Shown here one piece after another: positions 1 through 14,852 of a DNA stretch of 64,000 nt (its first letter is position 1; each line of letters starts with the position of its first letter). Location: contig LUCM01005573.1 of NCBI GenBank assembly GCA_008360955.1, forward strand, positions 218,319 through 282,318. The letters run 5' to 3'. The stretch is from Fasciolopsis buskii. Lineage: Eukaryota > Platyhelminthes > Trematoda > Plagiorchiida > Fasciolidae. Both the position numbers and the translations under genes were made by a program. The notes beneath the pieces are model-generated. The model was not told the origin of the DNA and searched no databases. It saw only the letters and a list, made by a program, of their open reading frames with translations.

Positions 1-2204
1 TTTTCACCTCTCTCGGTAATCAAGTGCTAGTGGTGAGTTCATATTGCCAAATAAATCACACACGGCATCGATCATATCATTTAATCTCATAGCTCAGTGT
101 TACGTATTAACAGAAGTAACACTACTTTTTCGGCCGGTTCAGAAATATCGAATCCTGCTTATACTTAGTTGGCGAAATAAATTTTACCTTGCAAAAACGA
201 CTAATTTAATAATAAAATTCACAAACGCTCTGTACTGCGGTCTAACCGTGGTTAGAAACCATCAAAATTTCAACTCCAACCTGGAGTTCTCACTTTGGAC
301 GAATAGTATTGCGAAGGAAACGAAGTCTTCAAGGTAAACTTTGCTAATTCCAAAAGATTTGTTGAATTCCTTAGTCCGTCGCTCATCTGTGGTTGATTTC
401 AGCACGGTCGCTGACTGTTAGAACACGGGGAACTGAAGCAGCTGATGAACCCTTACAACGGTGAAGCATGCGCGCATAGTGTCAAATCGTGTTCTCGTTT
501 GCATTGTTTTAGAGGAGGCCGTAGGGTGAATTACTCCGAAAACGAAATAACTTGCACTCTCTGCTCTTGTCGAGTAGTGCCTACTACTCGGAAACATGAT
601 CGGCTGATGAAGAAAGACAGAATACCAAAAAAATATTTTCTCCTTAACTCCGTAATCACCGATCCGTTTCAGTTCAGTGGCTTACATATACAATGTCGAT
701 TCATAAGCATCACTAAAGCGTGAACTCCTGTGAAGAATTACTTGAGAGAAACCGGGTGGATAAAGTAAAGACAAACCGAAGACGGGTCGTCCCCTGATTT
801 TTCAGCTCTACCATCTTACGGTTCACGCAGATGTCAAGCAGACATCCTGATACGTGTTGTTTGCCTGACTGGTCAACAAACGAAAAGTGGATATGCGTAG
901 ACTGCTCTGAGAACCAGGCAGAAGTCATTGAGTTTTGGTGCAAATGGGGAATTCGGTTTTGTAACTGACAACAGAAATAGAATGTAACCAGAAAGAAAAA
1001 GAATGTTCATTCAACATATCACGTCGAAAACGTTTCCCGGTCAGTGACATAGCGGTAAAATTTAGGGTGTTTCTAGGCTAGAAAATGAACTGATTGAATT
1101 TTGCTACATGGCAGACTTCCACTCCAGGTTGACAGAATGAAACTTATTCGGCGTGAAAATTAAGCTAAAACAAGTACTCTAGTGTGATATCAGGTACCAA
1201 CTAGGGTTGTACCTACAGAATTACTCATCGACGACAATCTCAATTTGTTTTTGTCCCTAGTCCGGAATAAAATACCATCAGACTAGCCAACAGCTATGTT
1301 TGATTTTAGTTTGCTCTCGTGTTCTACTGTTCGTGTTTACCCCAAAACAACAAGTTGCAAAAAACAATTAAAATTTATCACATACGAGGCGTATGAATAT
1401 TGTTATGTCATACGATTCATTTCGCCCGATTTAAATAATAATTATTCGACACAGTTGAAATTAAACTCACCCCACATTTTTTCGGAGAAAAAATGAATTT
1501 ACAAAAATTGCCTTTGTTCACTTAATCATTTTTTACAGATATACAAGGTATTATGGAATACTACTCTCTGTAATCGCATTTTTCTTAAATGAAGCTGACT
1601 GAATCAGTTAAAATTTATTATACCTTGAGCGTTTTATTCCCACATGCACTCCACCTTAGCCAACAAGGTCAGTTCATTAGCACGTCCTGTTGCTGGCTGG
1701 TGGTTGGAATATAACCACGAAATCCCAGTGAATTGCATTGAATCTCCAAAATTGTAACGACCCTCTCCTGTCCCCGAAAATCCGACCAGACTGACGAATA
1801 TAATGTTCCGATCCTGATTTGAATTTAACTAGTTCTACCGCTTTCAAAGGGCAAACTGACTGCGTCAGCAACCGATGCCTTTTTACCTTAATGACTAGTA
1901 TCGAACAAAGAACGGCGGTAATCTGGGCGACCTCGAAAACGGAAAGTGAAGTGATCCGGGTTCATCTACAGCGAGCTCCGCGTCACCAAATGTGTTTCTG
2001 CAACCGAAGAGACTGATATTGGTAGTAATCCAAATTTTGAAGCAATGTCCGGGATCCATCATGCCAGTCTTCGACGAAACTAAATTACAGTGATGGCGCA
2101 TGACGAATTAACTTCATTTTTCCTGCCCTTAAGCTTAACCGTTAATCAAAAAATGAAGCTTTTCTTCTCAGTATTATGTTTGCATACAGATGGATGAACA
2201 AAAG
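1..2204. other. Non-coding, nothing recognised
   Basis: Short open frames of 64-97 codons on both strands, none with a family resemblance. No repeat, RNA gene or promoter seen. Confidence 0.5.
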
Positions 2205-2345
2205 TTTGTTCCTCCATCCGTATGCGATGGGAAGAAGAACCAATAGTTTCGGGCCTTGTGTCCTCTTTCTGAAGGTTAGTCTTGCCTGACCGACAAAAAT
2301 CCCACGACGAATCACCATGTGATTCATAAATGGATTTATCATCCA
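2205..2345 (-). repeat. Interspersed repeat, copy a (possible LINE C-terminal piece)
   Basis: The minus strand reads GTGATTCGTCGTGGGATTTT then GTCGGTCAGGCAAGACTAAC. The plus strand at 35,320-35,375 has the matching words GATTCGTCGGAAGTCTTCGT and GGGCCAAGCAAGACTAGCC. The translation FVGQARLTFRK resembles the GQARLAF-NLRHLW stretch upstream of the LINE C-terminal domain (compare RLPFNN*RHL at 62.26 kb), so it may be a tiny LINE remnant. Confidence 0.45.
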
Positions 2346-5300
2346 TTCACATTCCTAACTATTCAAATGAGATTCTAGTGAAAAAGAAAAAAGCTCATCA
2401 GTCTTAAGTGCTCAGAGGAATAGACTAACTTTTCCCAAGTGTCGATTCTCAAAAACGGCAACAAAGCGCTACGGGCTAACATGAATCATGATTGTTGAAG
2501 TGTCGGGTAAATGATGACTACTGATTTCACTCAAGACAAATGCATATAATGCCGGCTGATTGATGGCTTCCTGTCACTGAATAAAGGAATACAAATGAGT
2601 TCCAATTTGACTGCAAATTTAAAATCCTTCGTGATAATTCAAATGTGCGCAACTGACAACCTCTGGTTGTGGTGATTACAGCAAGATAAAAATCTACGGT
2701 ATCTTGGTTCTCTAAAGAAAACCAAAGGAATAGCAATTTTAGTGGAACTCATCCGGTAAGGTCATCCCGGAAACCAACAAAACAGGAAACTGTGACCGAA
2801 GGAATTTAACCCCTAACCAACAAAACGCACACCAGTTGATCTTCTGCAATATGCATCAGTTAGAAAATAATTCTTAGTTAGCCGAAATCTACGAAAAACA
2901 GTCACATGACTATATGGATTTCAGGTCAAACTTCCATCCTATAAGCCCTAGTACTGGCCTTAACGGACCAAAATATCCCAAGAAAAATATCCCATGTCAA
3001 ATAATGCGAACGCACTCGTGATTTTTGAAGGAGAAAGTTGCAAAACAGTATCAGTGAAAAAACTCAGCAAAGTTATTTCTTTGAAAAATGGTTCCAAAGT
3101 AAATAAAAAAAATTCAAGAGGAAACATTCTGGGAATTTAAACCATCAGAACTCATAAACCAAGGATTATTGTCGCTTATTGTTCTGTCGTATTCTTTGAC
3201 ATGCAGGACTGGAATAATATGGTTAAGAGCTTGCTAATTAGTCGAGTATCATACGCAGTAGAGAACTTATTCTCCTATTATTCGTGACATGCAGAGTGGC
3301 AGAAAATCTCCTCTGAAATGAAGTACGAAATTTCCAATGAAATCGTTCGTTTGTTTATATATATATATATGTATATATACTGCTTGCGTACCTTCAGTAT
3401 CAAAACCAGCATGAAGCTTGGGTTCAATCTGATATTTTTGCTTGTTTTGGCATATTATTTTTTTCTTTCTAACGTCAGCGGAATGTAACTGGTAATCCGG
3501 TCTGAGCTTAGACTTCGCGATGGTGTTCCTATGCTTTTTAAATTTGTGCAGATCTGAATGACTTCACATGAACTTAGATATATAAAATTTCAAATAAAAT
3601 TCGATCGAGGTGCCACTTAATTGGCCTTAAATGTGACGGTGCGTGCATTTGAACACATTATTCACTCTAGTTCATTCAGCAAACCATACATATACAAGTA
3701 ATGTTTTCTTAAAAGCCATTGCTGGTAATTTTAAATTACCAAAGCTGCATTAATGAGCAGACATTATCTATAATAGCATCAGATGCTCAGTGTTTATGTG
3801 GACAAATTATTCCAATTTTTAACTACTTGCTAATATAATTATTATTTTTATTACTATTACTATTCGGTCACTTTACCCCACCCAGTATCTATAACATATT
3901 GTATTTAGCCAGTTGCGAATCGCCGAAAAAGCTTGATTGTTACAATGTTCTCTAAATTTTCGATCACACTTATTGATTTTTGCATGTAGTCACTAGATTG
4001 TTCACTAATGGTTTACTTGTTATCTCATCTACGACTGCTTGCTCGTGGTAGCTATTTGTGTTAAATATACCGCTGATTGCATTCACACCTTGCTGCGAGA
4101 ATGAACATAACGCTCATGTCTCAAACTCGAACTTGAATTCTGATAGGCCACCCTAATCATTCAGTAATCATCATTTGTGGTGCCATTCATTCGTTTAGTA
4201 AATTAATCAGAAGTTGCATCGCACTACGTAAAATTTTAAAAATGCAATTCATTGTCATTTGTTTCCCGAACTCTTTTGGTGGCATTCTTAGAGAATTAAA
4301 CCAAACGATCATTTGCAGCATGTTTGCTGTCATATAAGATGTACACTTCGATTAGTTCATTTCCGTTCTCGACGATGCACGTGCTTCCTAGTGCGTAAGA
4401 TCACCTGGATGGAAGAAACTAGCCCTCTGAAGTGGAAAAAATATTTTATCATAAGCAGTCGATTTTGGGGGAAGAACCACTAGGCAGATCAAACCTTTTG
4501 TCCAAAGGAGTTCATTCTTTGTGACAGAGTTGTCAGGAAATATTACCGCAATCACACACAACAGTTTGTATCATGCAAGCACACGAGCATGATGCATTAA
4601 CATTAGCGTGTTTTGATCCACATTACATTATTATTCTGGCTAGAACATAGTAGGAAGGACGTGAACTTATTGATATAGTGCTTTGAACTTTAGTGACCTA
4701 TCCGAGATGAATAGCGTGGAATGTACTTGTTATTCATTGCCTTATATCATTGAAAAAGTTGTTCTTTGTTCACTCTAAAACACTGCATTAGGACCGGTCA
4801 GTGTTATTCAACCATTCTGAGTTCCTTCTTCTTTTTTTCGTACACATTACTGTCCAGTTTCTTGTGGTTAGCATATTCCCATGCCCAAAATGTACAGACT
4901 TATTCAAGGTAAATGTTTGTATATACCACTGTTAGCTAAATTTGACAGGGTTTCATGGTGCAGCATATGATAAGTGAACTACATGCCGGTGCATTACTGT
5001 CGTGAAAGCTAGCTCTTTTGTTCTGTACGGCTATTTTTGGATCAACTCTCAATGGTCGGGCGGGAATGCTACTGTATATCTTCACAGCAATGAAATGATA
5101 ACGTTGCTTCAGAATCGAAATACTTGCGCCAAGATGATGAAGCATTTTGGACCTCTGTGACGTGAAACACAGCAAACAAGCACTGTTGCTGATTCATCCG
5201 GCCTAATTGGACTGAAGACCAATGAACAGCTGCGGCGGTTTCCACCGTGTCCCAACAAGCGTCACACAAGGGCAAAACTGTCATTTATTTCGGAGTTAGG

Positions 5301-8300
5301 CGTAAAACAGGGATATTTCCACGTAATACCAATTACTGATATAATTAATGAACGGCATTGGCTAGTTCAAGCTCCTTCTAAAGTTGGTAACAAATACTGA
5401 ATTGAGCAACAATCGAAGCTTTCCGAAAGCTGACTTTGGTCATGTCACTTTAAGAACACCAGTTCTCGTCCGATCGTTGACGCCCGGTTTGTACTTTCAC
5501 GGGTGAACGGCCAGGAACACCAAATGTTACTAGCACCTCTTTGATCGGCGATGGCCATGTGCATAACGTTGTGGCTCCCAGGGACGAATGCCGCAAGTTC
5601 GCCTCCCGAAGACGGTAACTTTCTCAGCCAGCAGCCTGATAACGGCCGTCACATTCTTCCAGAGATGAACGTTTACCTAACAATAATAACAGAATCGAGA
5701 TGACTTCTATTATATTCTAGCCTAATCGTGAGCATCTTACAGCCTATTGTCCCTGGATTTAGACATTTTTCTACTTTATATCATGACCCTTGTTGTTCGA
5801 TGAATGCGGTTTCTTCCACAAACGAATCAGTAGACTGACGGATACTAGGTTAACAGTCAACGTGAACTTCAAGTCTGGTTGCACTGAACTCATCACTTAT
5901 TGTCAATGGTCACTCGGCCAGCTAGGAGAATCGCCGTTCACCTTTATTGGGGCTTGACACTCTTGTTGTAAAAGTGAAATAACAATCATTGACATCAGCA
6001 TGACCTATGGGAACATACTGCCCACACCGAATTCTCAGGTTTAGTTCGTTTTATAGACAGCTTTTCGAAGTATAGTCGTGACAACAAACACATTCTAGGC
6101 GCGAATTACTGCGGAGAAGAAAGCTTATTTTACAGCCAACCTCTGTAATGAGGTAGCAAATCAAATTAAGCACCACATAATCGCCAAAACCTCAGTAGTA
6201 CCATATGATAGAATACTATTTAGTCACGGTACAAGAGGTTGCTTCTAAACGTTCATAAGAGAAGGAACACATTACAATTTGCAGAAACCCTTCTGATTCG
6301 TTTCCTCGAAACAGTTAGAACCACAGAATGAAATCAACACTGGAAATATCAAGCCAAACCGTACGGAGAGAGAGGGGATAACGACACAGATGAGCATACA
6401 AAGGGTGGAAAACCGTGCTTTTAGTGTTCACCACAGAATGCGTGGCTGGCTTTACAACGTGTTCGTTTAATTGTCCATAACGTTGAATTTCACTGTGCTA
6501 CTTGTTCTACTTCCGGTTGATTGATGCACAACTCCGTGACAAGTTGCACCCTTTCTTTCTGGGCAAAGAAGTACGCATGCAGTGGAAATCAACGGGTTAC
6601 TTGAACCTAGTCCCCCTCAGGGCACGTGCGCCGCTAAACAAGAGAAAATTTAAAAAAATGATTTATAAGTGTAACGGCGAATGAGAGTCCAACTGATTTA
6701 AACGAGCATTAAGAAAAACCGTGCCGTCTTTCGTGGGTCTGGGGAGTTTCGGACTACTACAGTAATTTTTCGACCATGAGGTTTGCCCTTCAAATGACAC
6801 TTCATATTAGGGCAATAAAAAATGTCCTTGTAAAACAGCAAACCTCCAGCAAAACAGTTATTTACGGTACTCGATTGTGATGAAATGAATGAGATTATCA
6901 GATATTGACTCCAAGAGAACAGTGATAATTCCTTTCAGCATTCAAGACCCAGTTTCTTTCCGAGTTTTTCGGTAACTGATAGATTTCTCCTCTAAACGGG
7001 ACAATCTGTATTGCCTGAAATTAATTTGCATGCTAGACTGCACTGTGAGATCAGATAAATCAAGATACCTCAAACAGCTAGCCGTGGTCGTTCGTTAAGC
7101 CAGATAGAGATTATAATTGATTAACTAAATCGTCAGAGACTTGCTGAAAGTTTCTGATTAGCAAGGCTCTTGAAGTAAACTGTCAACTGTCCGACAGAGA
7201 ATGGCTATAAATTTTTCTCAGTTGAAAGTTGGTATCATTTACGGCATGTAACCAGTCGGATCGACCATTCTACAGAAATGATATTGCACACGTACGAGAA
7301 ATGTCGACTTTGTGAACAAACATATTTAAGTCAACTGAAAGAGAAAAAACAACGGACCTTTGTTGGTAGTGATAGTAATGATTATTTTTCATTTGAAATG
7401 TTCATGACCAAAGCGACCTTGAAGCTTTTGGTGTTGGCTTTCATACTATATTACTATAAGCAATTGGTTTACTAATAGCCAAATTCCGAGTTCGATTCTG
7501 TCATGCTGTTTCACCGTTGAAAATGGTATTCATTGAAATCGCACTGCCTAATATTTCTTTTGAAAACGAAACGATTTTGCAGGAAGGAAATTTACCTGAA
7601 GTGAATAGTTGCTTCCAGTGGTATTTTAATCCCTCCGCAGGGTCAGCTATCTGTTTTCAGAAAGTCTATTTGGCTTTCCTGGGGAATGTGATATACCCAT
7701 TTACCCCATGAAGATCACTTGTGGACCAGAGCTATCACATCGATTCTTCTCTGTCAGTCATAAAGGTAGTAACTACAGACAGAAAATATACGAAAACGAC
7801 TGAAGCGTACCCAACGGTATTTCTGAAGTGATCCTATAATACGGTGGAATGATATCCTCAACAATACCCATGCTGTGTTTATAATGTTGAGACAAGAGGG
7901 TAAGTAAAAACAGTTTAGAGTAAAAACATTAGAGAGATTGGGAATTAAGTTGAACAAGCCTATTTTTGGGTTTCATAGACGCATCCTGTACTCCGAGTGA
8001 GATGTTGCCCGAAGGACAATTAGAACTAGTCATTCCTTGACATCACGGAAGGATACGAAACGTTTCGGTACTTACATGTCAAACTCTGCTTGATATTTAC
8101 AAGATCTACCTATGGGATAATTATACACAAGTCAGGTGAGACATCTGCTTTTTACTCCCTAACAGAAATGTATTCAGCAACACGCCAGTAGCAAAACAAC
8201 AACTATCATATATAAGCAAAATATTTTAGGCAGCAAGAACAGTTTACTTTCTGTTTCGATTTTTTTCTAGAAAAAACAGAACACCAGAAAGCAGAAATAC

Positions 8301-11300
8301 ACATATGCATAAACGAAGATATGCGTGATTAGCTATCCCACTCCGTAATGGAACTACTTTCAGACTTTTGTGCCTTTACGATTCTTGTCCATGCTGTATG
8401 GTTCCCAGAAAGTGAAACCCAAGGAAAAAACGGGGAAACTGAACTAAACCGAATTAATCAGTTTAACTTTCGGAAAAATACCTAAGCAAAAATAGCAATA
8501 CAGGAGAAACGCAGACAACTAACTGAATGTCCATTTCTACACACTACTATTCTAATAGCCGGTTGAAGTAGCTCGTGGTGTTTTTTTCATTTCTTTCGCA
8601 CTGAACTACACAAATCCTTCTGATAAAACAAACACTCGGTTATCAAAACGGAGAAAACAACTCAATCAGCCTGAAATTCTTCTTGTATGCTTCTCATTAC
8701 TTAACTAACAATTCATTCGTCGGTGCTGCTTGATGGTAGTCCCGTTAACGAGGTGACCTGAAACCGGCTGCTCGAATGGTGTTCGTTGGAAATTTCCTTT
8801 CACAGATGGGCTGAGAAAAAACAATCCGTGGTCTTTTTTGTCATAACAAAATAGGCGTTCCTAATGAGCTATAATACGTGATGCGATATGTCGACTTGAT
8901 CTGATATAAGGACCCACAGTTGGACACGTTCATTACGGATGTGGCATATGTTTTGTGTACAGTTTGACTGATCTGAGTATTAGCCATAGGCTTGCTTCAG
9001 AAGTTACACCGTACATGTCCAGATACGCGTCCGCAAACGTTGAAACCAGAAATAGCTAATTAAACGAGCTACGGGTCCTTCAATCACACATTTCGTGGAT
9101 GTTTGAAGTTAGTCTAAACATTTTGTGTACCAATTTGTCGTGGCTCGAAAGAAAATGGACATGCTTACTGGGAGAATGACATTGGAAAATCATTAACAAA
9201 CAAACCATTAGACATTTCTTTTACCACGAATTTCTGATTGCTTAGTTCAGTCTCCAGTACCCGAACTTTTCAGCATCACCTAGAAACATTTATTTGTTTC
9301 CCAAAAGATGACGACGACGTTATCCACTTGGCAGAAAGTAACACATTTGACGGCTAGGGCTAATATGGAATAATGATCAGAATCAATTGCAAAAGCGTTT
9401 GGAGCTCTCCGGCCTTCCTGTATCCTTTGACGTTATGATACTACTTCTGAAGGCAGTGCGGCAATGATACAACTCACTCAATTCTCGCGTTTCAACGATT
9501 CGCAGCGCCAACGTTTAATTCGAAGAGCCAAATCTAGTGTTCTCGCTAAACTTGACTGCTATACAATTATAACCAATCCGGGAAGCCGTGAAAAACCTTT
9601 ATCTAGCTGTTTTCTTCATTACCCTAATCGACAAAAGGGCAACGATTGTAACCCTAATTTGGGGCGGCAATAAATCAGAGCACTGCGTTCACAACAGTGT
9701 TGTCGTTAATTTAAACGAGGTCATGCAATAGATGATCAACTAAGCAAAGAAAGTGACGAGTTTTATATCCAAGCACAATCATTCTTAGTTCAGTCATCAA
9801 GCCGGGTAAATTGGCTGACGCTAAGCGATGTCGCCTCATTCCTTAAAGTGGCAACTATTTTTGTTGCTTGGCTGATTTTCCTACGCAGTTGTCAATTTAG
9901 GAATAGAATTTGTAGACAGACAAGCACTAAAGATATGCATAAAAAATTTTATGAATCCTAATGAGATTAGTTAGTCTAAAAAAATCAAAAAATCGACAAG
10001 AAAACAAAGAAAAATATTGCTGGTGATATATGAAGGGTAATAAACAAGCCCTAATATAAATTCTCATTGCGCCTTGCCTTTAAACTGGTTTGATTTAGCT
10101 CGTAATTTGGACTGAAATACTTGTGTAAAACGTTTGTCTTTAAACCATTTCCATCTTTTCCTTTTACACGTGGTAATCGTTCCGTAAGTGTACCAAACCA
10201 CTGCATTCTTTCCGTTGTTCATCAGTACACTTGATACAATTGTGTGGGTTGTTTGTTGCTTGGGATTTGATCTCGCTGAGGTCGAAGGCGTCACGCAGCG
10301 GGTTCAGTTCTGTCATAAGCCGCACGTTCCAAGTTTCAGACATTTACATCCCGCCAACCGGCCGGAGGATTATGCTGAGCCAAGGGGAATCTAATCAGAT
10401 GTCACTCTCCACTTCACCTCTTTTATATCAGTTTACTTACAGTTGCCGTGACACTTACACTGACTGGCAAGACAGACCGAAAATTTTAACGATGGATATC
10501 AGAATCTATTCCCAAGTGGCCAGTCAGATCGATGCCGTATAACACACCAGACTTCTATTCTGATCTTGACCTGCGATCTTCAATCGCAAAACGTTTGATT
10601 ACAACCAGACAAGCAGTTGACCCCAGTTCAACTTTTAAACCATTCCTATGCAATATTGATAGGAAGACTTTAGCTTTCAGGCAATACTAAATCCAAATTT
10701 TGTATTAATATACTCACGTCTAAAACCGCAGTCTGGTTTTCGCTGATCGGCACTAGGGACAGTCCAAATACTAAGGAATGATGCATCTTTAAAACTTGAA
10801 AATCATTTTAGTAACTGGTACGGAACTTGTAGAAGCCTCAAGCCATAAATATTATGTGCCAAGACAGAATGAGATTTCGAGAAAGGGTTGCCATAAGATA
10901 TTTCATTAATCTAACAGGGCGTAGCTTTTTTGTCAGCATGTTAAGTTGAGTAGTCATCTTTCATCGAATATGAACACCTTCCTTTGACGACGGATACGGA
11001 TGAAGGCCCGTCGACGGTGGGAGATAAGAGATCACTTACTTTCATGTCTAGCTCCACTTGGAATGTCCTCAACCTAGTTATTCCGTATCTCATCCAAAGC
11101 CGTTGGTAAGCTGTGAATGCAACAAACAAAAAGCAATGGGAAAATGGAGAGGCACCATAGACCACTCCAGGCCAAACAGGGAAGAATCAGTAACATTTCC
11201 CCAATTATTTATGTTTACTGTTAACAATATTCTGAAATGTTCTTCAACTGATCTGTTGAGATCTCGTTTGCATGACTGGGACGGGTGGTCCATTCTACAT

Positions 11301-14127
11301 GGACACATTTGCGCGTACCTATTGTAAGGTGGTCTGATTACGCACGCGTAGCTAGGTAGTCTGCAAGTATACGTGCTTTTATGAGGTCTTATGAGGCACA
11401 GCCGTGCATTCACACAATTCCGAACACTTTTGACAAAAGATTTGAACAATTTTGAAACAATTGCGCAATAACTCATAAAGCAATGAAGCGTGCTGTTTTC
11501 GTTGTTACCTTGGATTTTTCTACTTTCACAATAATCTGTTAAAACGTAAAGGAATAAAAAATCCGATGATAAATTTACTGATAAGCTGTAACAGCGTCAT
11601 CAACTTTGAATGTCACCATTTACCAGCACTAGAAACTTTATTGACCGCATTAAATTAAAAATATTCGTCTAACAGTCAAAGGCATATTGGACATATTGGA
11701 TCGGTGTTCCAACAAGAGAATTTCGTAACGCTAACAATAAATCCTCCACTCAGTCAATCAGAATGTTCGGGACTGATTTCTTCTCAACTTTTCTTTGTGA
11801 TTAGTCGACAGCCCAGTGGAATTGCTTAGACTAGAAAGCTGGACTAATTGACCGGTATTTTACAAATTTTGGCTCCTCAACCTTGAAAGTGTACTGCTTC
11901 CGCGAAGCTCAGAGCTGATTTTCTTTATAGTATTGTAACTTCAGTCTACCGTACAACAATCATGCTTACTGGCATTGAAAAAGCTATAGTTGTCGCACAA
12001 TGGACAGCATTCAATCATTATTCTTCACTTATCAATCTCTCAGAGTCAAATAAACACATTATTTATGCCTTCGTTTGCCTACCTTTATTAGTTACATTTA
12101 TTTGCATTCACAGTTGAACTCGCTTTCTCCTGGTTGCCTTCCGTCTGACACTCGCTGATCAACAACTCAATGCTAATGTAAGAAAGTCATACAACCGGAT
12201 ATGGGGCTCAAAATGATGTTCTTTCTTTGGGAAAATGATTCAATTCCCAACGTTTCGATCAAAGACGGTAGTTCGGGAATCATTCCCAACTGCCAAATTT
12301 ACCAAAGGTTTTCGCTTACATCAGAACTACGAACCATAACTCAATCATTAATGTAGCGGTTTGGCTGAAGGTTGCAATTTTGATTCTGATTGTGTAGGGA
12401 TCGATTTTCGTTGATTCGGTCACTAGATTCAACTTATGAACTTTGTTTCCTCTTTTTAACATTTCAGATTAGGTCACTTCCAAGCTCCTTTAGGACAAGG
12501 CCCTGACCTCGTGAATGTCATAATTTTTCGCTGTTATAAGCGACACATTTTGAAAGGAAAAACACGAAAAAGAACAACGTCAGCCGAAGCGCATCAGCCA
12601 GCGTTAACACCAACACAATGCAATCCAATATGGCACTGCACAATCTGCCCGTCTTTACGCCATTACTTAACTAGATGTCATATAGTTTCGCGGTTTCCGA
12701 ACGGCAAATTTGAGAATTGAACAATTCTAAATGGTGCAACAAAAGGTTGCGTACCTAAGAAAAGCTTTGTCGGGATTTTCGGAAAGATGCATTAAATTCC
12801 TCAAGTCCAAGTTAAAAAATAAAAAAGGATGAGAAAATAATGAGCTGGAATAAACAACGACCAAACGCAGTACGGAATCTGTTTGAAAATCGAAGATATG
12901 TTGGAAATATTGGTTGCTAGGCATTTAATATTGCGCCTACTTGATGGCTCCAATGAAAATCTCCTTCCGCTCTGATTTCTGGTTTGCCAAATAATTTTGT
13001 TAGTGCACTTGGATTTTTGCATTTAGAACCTGCTGACTGGTGTACTATTCAATTCACCTAGCAGTGTACAGTAATCGTGTTCCGTAACCTCTGTTCGTTT
13101 TTGTTTCACTTTAAGCCTTTGGCAATTAGAAGCCGAATCTAGTCATTTGTAAGCAAAGAATTACGATCAAGAGCCGTCAAGGAAGAAATTTGGCCACTGG
13201 TGAAAGAATCCGAACCCGCAATTTTTAGTCCATAACCATTTGAATAAGTCTACTAGTAGAGTTTTAGACCTATCGGTCGTCGCTTACAGACTGGGAATGT
13301 GGAGCTGAATGAGAAAGACGAAATCCCACCGGCGATTACAAGTTCTGTTTGTGAGAACTACTGTTGCCATATTGCCGATCTAAACTCTTCTTTAATGGGT
13401 GATTTCGTTATGCCCCAGTGCTAACTTGGGATTATCAAATACTTATTCTCAGAATCGGAACTGAAGCTCTTTACCTGACACATGTCATGCGTATATCTCA
13501 TTAATTGGCCAATATGTCTGACGATACACCCAGAACACGAGTCAATGACGTTTAGCGCGAAATGACGTTGTATTATGTCACGCAGAATTTGTTTCCAGTA
13601 CGGTTCACCAATTCGTCAAATGATGTGCAAGCAGCTCCCCGCATGAAATGAATGGTCAATAACTTCGAAATTTCTTACTTTTCGGACTGAGTAACCAGGT
13701 TTGGAGCATGCAAAGCACAAATTCTTTGACACACAGGGAGGTCATAATCGACCACACATTTTGGCCCAGTCGCATCCAGTCAAAGAGACAAAAAGAATGC
13801 ATACCTGAGGATAAAGACAAGATCAATCCAAGAAACCCGATCGAGGAATGAAAAATAATGAAAATTGGTAATTTTGATACAGAAAATAAAGGTACGGGTA
13901 AAGAAAGTATGGTCGCACGACCGAGAAGGACATTTTGCCAAAGTAATCCGGAAGTTCGCACCAAATTCAATTTGAACTAATCGGTTAAACTCCATACTAA
14001 TTTCCGAGTAGCTTGGAAATTCTTCAGATATGATTATTCTAATAAATCAACAGTCAAAAGGTAAGCAACTAATAATTTGCCTTGATAATTATATGACCAC
14101 ATGAGCACTATTATTTCATGATTTGAG
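2346..14127. other. Non-coding, almost featureless
   Basis: AT-rich sequence of 11.8 kb with only the (AT)n tract at 3,354-3,380. Open frames are all under 130 codons. The longest (11,476-11,090 minus) and its plus-strand overlap (11,058-11,327) show no motif. No LINE or SINE words were recognised. Confidence 0.5.
3354..3380. repeat. (AT)n microsatellite
   Basis: An alternating AT tract of about 27 bases with one TG interruption, in AT-rich non-coding DNA. Confidence 0.95.
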
Positions 14128-14340
14128 AGACTGCCCAGTAGCGAAATGGCTAAGGCGTTCAACTCGAAATCGTTGGTCTCAGGTTCGCATGCCAGTTCGG
14201 GGATGATGCATATGCAATTCTGATGATTCCTATCAAGAATGAAACAGCTGTACAGTGTTTCCATGGTTTCCTAACGGCGAAGTGATGTCGCATGGCGAAT
14301 AATTTCGTGAGTACACAATTCCCTACTACTAACACACCAA
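14128..14340 (+). mobile_element. SINE family A, copy 1 (tRNA-derived)
   Basis: The head has a Pol III A box, GTAGCGAAATGGCTAAGGCG (14,138-14,157), and a B box, AGGTTCGCATGCC (about 14,180-14,193). These are the internal promoter elements of tRNA genes. The body then reads GATGATTCCTATCAAGAATG and AACAGCTGTACAGTGTTTCC, shared with copies at 15.0, 15.5, 15.9 and 26.8 kb. This copy has no hexamer expansion and keeps a normal B box. Confidence 0.75.
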
Positions 14341-14765
14341 TTTTTGTCCGCAGACACAAAAATCGGTGACGGAAAGCATGTGGAGCAGCGGGAGTGTTTG
14401 CAGGGATATGAGCCATCCATTCATAATCTCATACATCTATTCCATGCTTCTAAGTTCTTTCCTTATAAAGAGAACTATGCCGATTTGTACCATTGTGATC
14501 CATGCTTTCGAAAAATTCCAGCTTCAATGAAACTGCGTTGAGCTTTTATCTGTCCTGAAAGGCTGTCCATTCTGAATGAGAAAATAACGGAGACTATTAT
14601 TATTTTTATTAGTGAAAATCACTCCGTCTCTAACTGAGTTGCAAACTGCAACTCACGGGTGAACCTCCTGCTGGATGGGCAATTTGATTACCCAGGTTAG
14701 TGATTATCTCATTTGTGGTTGGGGTTCGTTTGAAACACTCACGAGAAAATATGATTCTTTTTTTT

Positions 14766-14822
14766 AGTAGTAGGAAATTGAATGTTTTCATGAAATAATT
14801 CACCATGTGATATCATCGCCCT
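14766..14822 (-). mobile_element. SINE family A tail, inverted fragment
   Basis: The plus strand reads TAGTAGTAGGAAATTGAATG then TTTTCATGAAATAATTCACC and ATGTGATATCATCGCC. This is the reverse complement of the family A tail (ATCACATGGTGAATTATTTC, then CATTCAATCTCCTACTACTA). Together with the direct copy at 14,265-14,335 it forms a fold-back pair around about 430 bp of unrelated sequence. Confidence 0.75.
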
Positions 14823-14852
14823 GCAGAGAAGTCATCTATCAGTAGGGGTCGA

